DNA of 64,000 bases, from the NCBI GenBank assembly GCA_020310875.1, contig CM035413.1:165313306-165377305 (forward strand), written 5' to 3'. This stretch comes from Ceratopteris richardii (lineage: Eukaryota; Streptophyta; Polypodiopsida; Polypodiales; Pteridaceae). The position numbers were made by a program, and so were the translations under genes. Positions 59,591 through 64,000 of this stretch are shown here, piece by piece. Below the pieces are notes generated by a model. The model was not told where the DNA came from and searched no databases. It saw nothing but the letters and a program-made list of their open reading frames with translations. Position 1 is the stretch's first letter; the number at the start of each line of letters is the position of its first letter.

Positions 59591-60340
59591 GTTGGGGGAT
59601 TCTTGGACAAGAAGGGATTTGAGTGTTTGTAGGAGAAATGGGAGGGTAAGAAGAAAGATATACACTGGAAGCCTCTGTCCATTGATTATAAGAAGACAAA
59701 TGCAATGGTGATGCACAATACAATCCAATGCTTCTATGCAAAATCCCACAACACAATAACAAAATACAAAATACCCAAGAGTCTTGTTGCTCCCCGCCTT
59801 CCGTGCACCAGACCTCCACCTTCTCCAAGCCTGCACTTGTGCACACCTTGCACCAAGCTTCCAATAAGGGGGAGGGATGGACACCTTCTGTCCGCACGCG
59901 CATAGCTTCAAGGGGGCCTTGGTATCTTTGGTTGTAAGCTTAGCCCTTTGCTGCACACTTCTTATCCCTGTTTTGTCAAATAGACTAAAAGAAAAATTTT
60001 AATTGGGGGGCCATACTTTCACTTCTGCGTACGGTGCTGCTTCACATACCCTCACAAGTGACTTTAGACTAAAAGAAAAATTTTAATTGGGGGGCCATAC
60101 TTTCACTTCTGCGTACACTGCTGCTTCACATACCCTCACATTTTGCCTTTTAATTCTTCATTTGTGCACCTAAGAGAGGGTTCACCTGGACCTTCCGAAT
60201 ACTTTTAAAAACACTTTGAACCTTAGAGAAATTATAGAAATACCTCTGCAACCTACAACCAACTTTCTGCAATTTTACCCTTTGTGGACAATTAATTGTG
60301 CACTACTTGTGCACTTTGACACCTGAACTTTGAACACTTT
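59591..60340. other. Unassigned region with an 84-bp tandem repeat
   Basis: 59591-59980 begins TTGGGGGATTCTTGGAC and shows no assignable gene; the 142-codon reverse frame has no recognisable domain. 59981-60064 and 60065-60148 are two copies of an 84-bp unit beginning TAGACTAAAAGAAAAATTTT, with only a few differences. The remainder is A/T-rich. Confidence 0.6.
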
Positions 60341-60497
60341 GACTTTGCCCCTATTGAGTTTGACCTTGATCTTGTTGACTTTGACTACTTTGACTTTGAC
60401 CCTTTTGACTTTGCCTATGATTGACTTTGACTGTGGTTGACTTTGACCAATATGACTTGTATGGGCTCAAGCGGGGGGGGGGGGGGGGGGGGGGGGG
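60341..60497. repeat. TTGAC/TTTGAC cluster and 25-base G run
   Basis: TTGAC occurs about ten times in 110 bp (60357-60455) within a loose CTTTGACTTTGA repeat, followed by an uninterrupted run of 25 G at 60473-60497 and GAGGGGAGGAGGGG. TTGAC is the core of the W-box bound by WRKY factors, but the simple-repeat nature is a sufficient explanation. Confidence 0.8.
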
Positions 60498-60599
60498 AGG
60501 GGAGGAGGGGAGAGTGTTGGGAATGATGGATGGACACTTCAAGAGAATGAGTAGGTACTGCCAAATCCTGCTTTGTACCAGCCCTTTGATGCTTCAGAG

Positions 60600-61488
60600 T
60601 TGATAAGTGAACCTTCTTAGCTTTCCAATGACACCATAAAATGGCCTATGTACTTTGGAAATGATATATGAAAAGGTTGAATCAAAACACACAACTTTGA
60701 ACTTCAAGTCTTCAAGAAAACCTTCTATTTTTTACTAGAATCCTACTGTATCTTTTGTTCAGTATGACCAGCACAGTAGGAATTGGAAAAATTCCTTTTA
60801 GGAGTATCTAACTAGCTTAGAAAGCTAACTATTCCAAGTGATATTACTTAAAAAGATTAACTATGCTCAGAGAAATCAATTTTGCAAGTAAACCTTTACC
60901 CCCGATATTTTAGGACTGTTGTAGACTTCGACCAGTGATCACTTTGATGGACTTTTCTCTAAAATGGCTAAATAGAAATCGTTCAAATTTTGATAGCACG
61001 TAGATGACTTTGAGCTGGTTCCAACAAGATTTAGACCTTTGAATTCGGTAGAGAAATGAGTGAGATATGATCTCCTGACGTTGACAGACTTTCAGTGACT
61101 ATGATAGAGAACTCAGAAATGAACAATGTAGATATATGTATTAATGAACACTTGTGTACAATGCCATATGCATGAAGATCCTTGGGCTGATGAGTCTACA
61201 TGCCGCGACTTTTTTTAGAGGTTTATATAGATGTTCACTTCCAATTTGAATTTGAATTCAAATTGTTGGCTCTCTCTAAAAAGTGATCCTCCATTATAGG
61301 AGATATTCCATCAATCAAAGCTAAATTTTTCACGAGTTCTTTTGGTAGGTGTTTACAAAGATTCCAAGTCAAATATGACTTTTATGAAATGTATAAAGTG
61401 GTAAGTAACCACTATCATTGATTCCTATGCATCCTCATATGTGTATGAATTACAAGCCAAATGTGTAGGCTTGTGAATTGCACCAACA
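60600..61488 (-). repeat. Copia E 3' LTR
   Basis: On the minus strand it starts TGTTGGTGCAATTCAC after the polypurine tract CTTGAGGGGGAGC (complement of 61489-61501) and includes CTATATAAACC (about 61215), a plausible TATA box. The end away from the gene (near 60600) is not defined, because the partner LTR lies beyond the window. Confidence 0.65.
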
Positions 61489-61501
61489 GCTCCCCCTCAA
61501 G

Positions 61502-64000
61502 CCAAACATTTTGGCCTGGTCTTCATCTTCAGTCTTCATCTATATCCTGCAATCCAATCATTGATTTGAACCTGAAAAGGTTGGTTCCATCCAAAGCTTT
61601 AGTTAACAAATCTGCACACTGCATGTTGTTTGATATATATGTTAATTGAATGTCTTTGCTTAACAACTTCTCTCTCACATAATGGTAATGGACCTCTATA
61701 TGCTTGGTCCTAGCATGATAAATAGGATTAGCTACAACGTGAAGTCAGCTTGTATTATATCCAAAGATCAATGGTGACCTAGTATATAAGCCCAATTCTG
61801 TATACAATAACTTGATCAATATGGCCTCTTGAGTGGCATTTGCCAATCCTCTATACTTTGCCTCTATAGAAGATAAAGCAACAGTAGGTTGCTTCTTTGA
61901 AGACCATGATATTGGTTTATCAACTGCAAATGAAATGTATCAAGAAGTGCTTCTCCTATCATCCATGCATCCTTCCCAATCTGCATCTGAATAAATCTTG
62001 ATATCCAAGTATGAAGTGTAAGGGAAATACAAACCATGATGTTGAGTGCCTTTGAGACACTTTAGAATTCTTTTGGCAGCTTCTAAGTGAGGTACCCTTG
62101 GCTTGTGCATGAACTGACTTAGCACACTAACTCCATATGCAATATCTATCCTTGTTAAGGTAGCATAGTTCAAGCTTCCAACTATGCTTTGGTAACCTGT
62201 AATATCATCAATTTCATCACCTTCATGGGCACTTAGTTTTAGGTTTATCTCCATTGGAGTACTTGCAACTTTGGCATCCTGCAAATGAAACTTCTTGAAC
62301 ATATTCTGCATGTATTTTTTCTGAGTAATATAGATTCCAGAGTTAGTATAGACTAACTCAAGTCTAAGAAAATACTTTAGTAGACCAAGCTCACTGATCT
62401 TGAACTCCTTCATCATCTGGTTCTGATTTGTCTGATTCCATTGACATCATTACCTGTAAGTATGATATCATCAACATAAACACATAGGTATATTACCTCT
62501 GAATTACTTCTCTTGATGAATAGAGAAGTGTTTGCCTTACTCATGACAAAACCTTGGTCTTCAAGGTATGTGGTCAACCTGTAATTCCATGCCCTAGGTG
62601 CCTGCTTTAATCCATAAAGAGCTTTATTCAATTTGCACACATATGTTACCTTGTTAGGATCCTCATAGCCAGGAGGTTGTGACATATATACCTCCTCTTA
62701 AATCCATCCATTCAAGGAATCATTTTTTACATCCAATTGATACATGTTCCAATTTTTTGATGCAGCCACACTTACCAACACCCTGATGGTTGGCATCTTG
62801 GTCACACATGAGAATGTTTCTTCATAGTCAATGCCTTGGGTTTGTGCAAAACCCTTGGCCACCAATCTCGCTTTGTACCTCTTTATTGAACCATCATAAT
62901 TTCTTTTGAGTTTATAGATCCAATTGGATCGAATTACCTTCATAGACTCTTTTTTTGGTACTAGTTCCCATGTGTCACTTTCTTTGAGTGCTTCAATCTT
63001 CTCATCCATAGCTTCTTTCCATTTTGTCTTAGTTTTTGCTTCTTCATATGATCCTGGTTCTTCAATTGACAAGTCTTTGGCAAATAAATAGAATGTTTAA
63101 TAACAAGAGAGGTATCATACCCATATCCGATAGGTTTTTTACTCTCCCTTTGTGATCTTCTGATTGATTGATTTGAAGATTCAGGTATGTCTTCAATTCT
63201 CTTCATCTTGACTTTGCCTTTGGACTTCCATGCCTTGAATTCTTCAAGGTTGATAATGTCTTCATCATCTGAAGTGGTGTCTTCATTCTGAGTAGGTTCC
63301 TCCTTAGCAAGACTTGGAAACTCCTCCTCCAAGTCATAGGGTAGTTTAAACTTCCTGCATTCATTCTCATACCAAGAATCATTTTCATCAAAGACAACAT
63401 CTCTACTAACCATGAATCCCTTATTTGAAGGGTTGTAAAACCTGTATCCTTTCTGATTCAGATCATATCCAATAAAGATACACTTCTCAGCTTTAGGGTC
63501 TAGCTAACCTCTTATCTGAGAAGGAATGTGTACATATGCTACACATCCAAATATCCTGCAATGATCAAGTGAGGGTCTCTGGCCATGCCATGCTTCATAA
63601 GGAGTTATCCCATCAAGTGACCTAGATGGTAACCTGTTTATGAGGTAAGTGGCAGTAGAAACACTCTCTGCCCATAGGTAGTTAGGTAATTTCTTTTCAT
63701 TTAACATTGACCTAGCTGTTTCAATAATCAACCTATTTCTTCTCTCAGCTACCCCATTCTGTTCACGAGTATATCTTGTGGTGATTTCTCTCTTGATTCC
63801 TCTATCCTGCAAGAATGCTTCAAACTCATTGGAGAAGTACTCACCTCCTCGATCTGACCTTAACCTCTTTAGGTTCTTCCATGTCTGATTCTCAACAAGT
63901 GCAAGATACTTTTTAAAACAGTTTAATAATTCACCTTTGTGCTTCATAAATTACAATAAAATCCACCTACTATAATCATCAATAAAAGATACATAGTACC
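61502..64000 (-). pseudogene. pol: Copia E integrase, reverse transcriptase and RNase H (continues beyond window)
   Basis: From the right edge on the minus strand: integrase core LKRLRSDRGGEYFSNEF and EQNGVAERRNR (second Asp and Glu), TPYEAWHGQRPSLDHCRIFG; a stop at 63504; VSRDVVFDENDSWYENE; then reverse transcriptase ETWELVPKKES-type entry, QLDVKNDSLNGWI, a stop at 62698, [34 protein letters not shown] and [16 protein letters not shown] frameshift lies near 62415. RNase H starts IYSDADWEGCMDDRRSTS, with a stop at 61940, and ends near TKALDGTNLFRFKS. At least five lesions. Close relative of copia D. Confidence 0.9.

Noticed and set aside
59528..59956. 142-codon reverse frame
   Set aside because: No recognisable domain. 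It overlaps an LTR-like segment and has a low-complexity C terminus shared with the non-coding repeat at 49009-49221.

Overview
This window is nuclear DNA from a land plant with a large, repeat-dominated genome. The evidence is plant-type Ty1/copia and Ty3/gypsy LTR retrotransposons with tRNA primer sites, CACTA (En/Spm) DNA transposons with CACTACAAG termini, a plant-like polyubiquitin gene, and captured fragments of two plant gene families (a DCD-domain protein and the largest subunit of RNA polymerase IV/V). The species cannot be read from the sequence. A fern, lycophyte or gymnosperm fits the repeat density, but this is a guess. Nearly everything is mobile-element sequence; the only stand-alone host-type gene is a divergent polyubiquitin at 46.1-46.9 kb.

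Layout. 1-1198: remnant of a CACTA-associated gene cut by an LTR. 1199-43216: a two-copy tandem array. Each unit holds about 3.4 kb of non-coding repeat (X), a forward copia element (A), a reverse copia element (B) and about 1.8 kb of flank. Unit 1 is 1199-15666. Unit 2 (15667-43216) is swollen by a 12,035-bp gypsy element (23764-35798, 5-bp target duplication AAGAT) inside the 3' LTR of copia A2, by a 1.1-kb GA/G-rich block (36879-37987), and by an 891-bp terminal-inverted-repeat element (38587-39477) inside copia B2. A stub of a third X copy lies at 43217-43303. The X-to-copia-A part of the units differs by only about 1 percent by eye, but the copia-B part by about 5 percent, so the array was partly homogenised after it formed.

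43.3-45.5 kb is non-coding with a roughly 1-kb direct duplication. The polyubiquitin gene follows. 47.7-64 kb is a nest of reverse-strand copia remnants (F, D, E). Copia D is split inside its integrase by a complete 6,318-bp CACTA element (51773-58090, target duplication GAT).

That CACTA element is the most interesting object. It keeps both ends, subterminal GCGTCGCATAAGCGACG-type repeats, a DUF4216-type remnant of its transposase gene and a TnpA-like remnant. It also carries host cargo: a DCD-domain fragment with its intron preserved, and a fragment (part of it twice) of NRPD1/NRPE1, the catalytic subunit of the polymerases that direct transposon silencing. The second notable feature is the gypsy LTR, which contains an internal G-rich/GA minisatellite of about 8-10 units. 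All retroelement polyproteins in the window are interrupted by stops or frameshifts. Several stops are TAG or TGA codons that fit decay of methylated cytosines.
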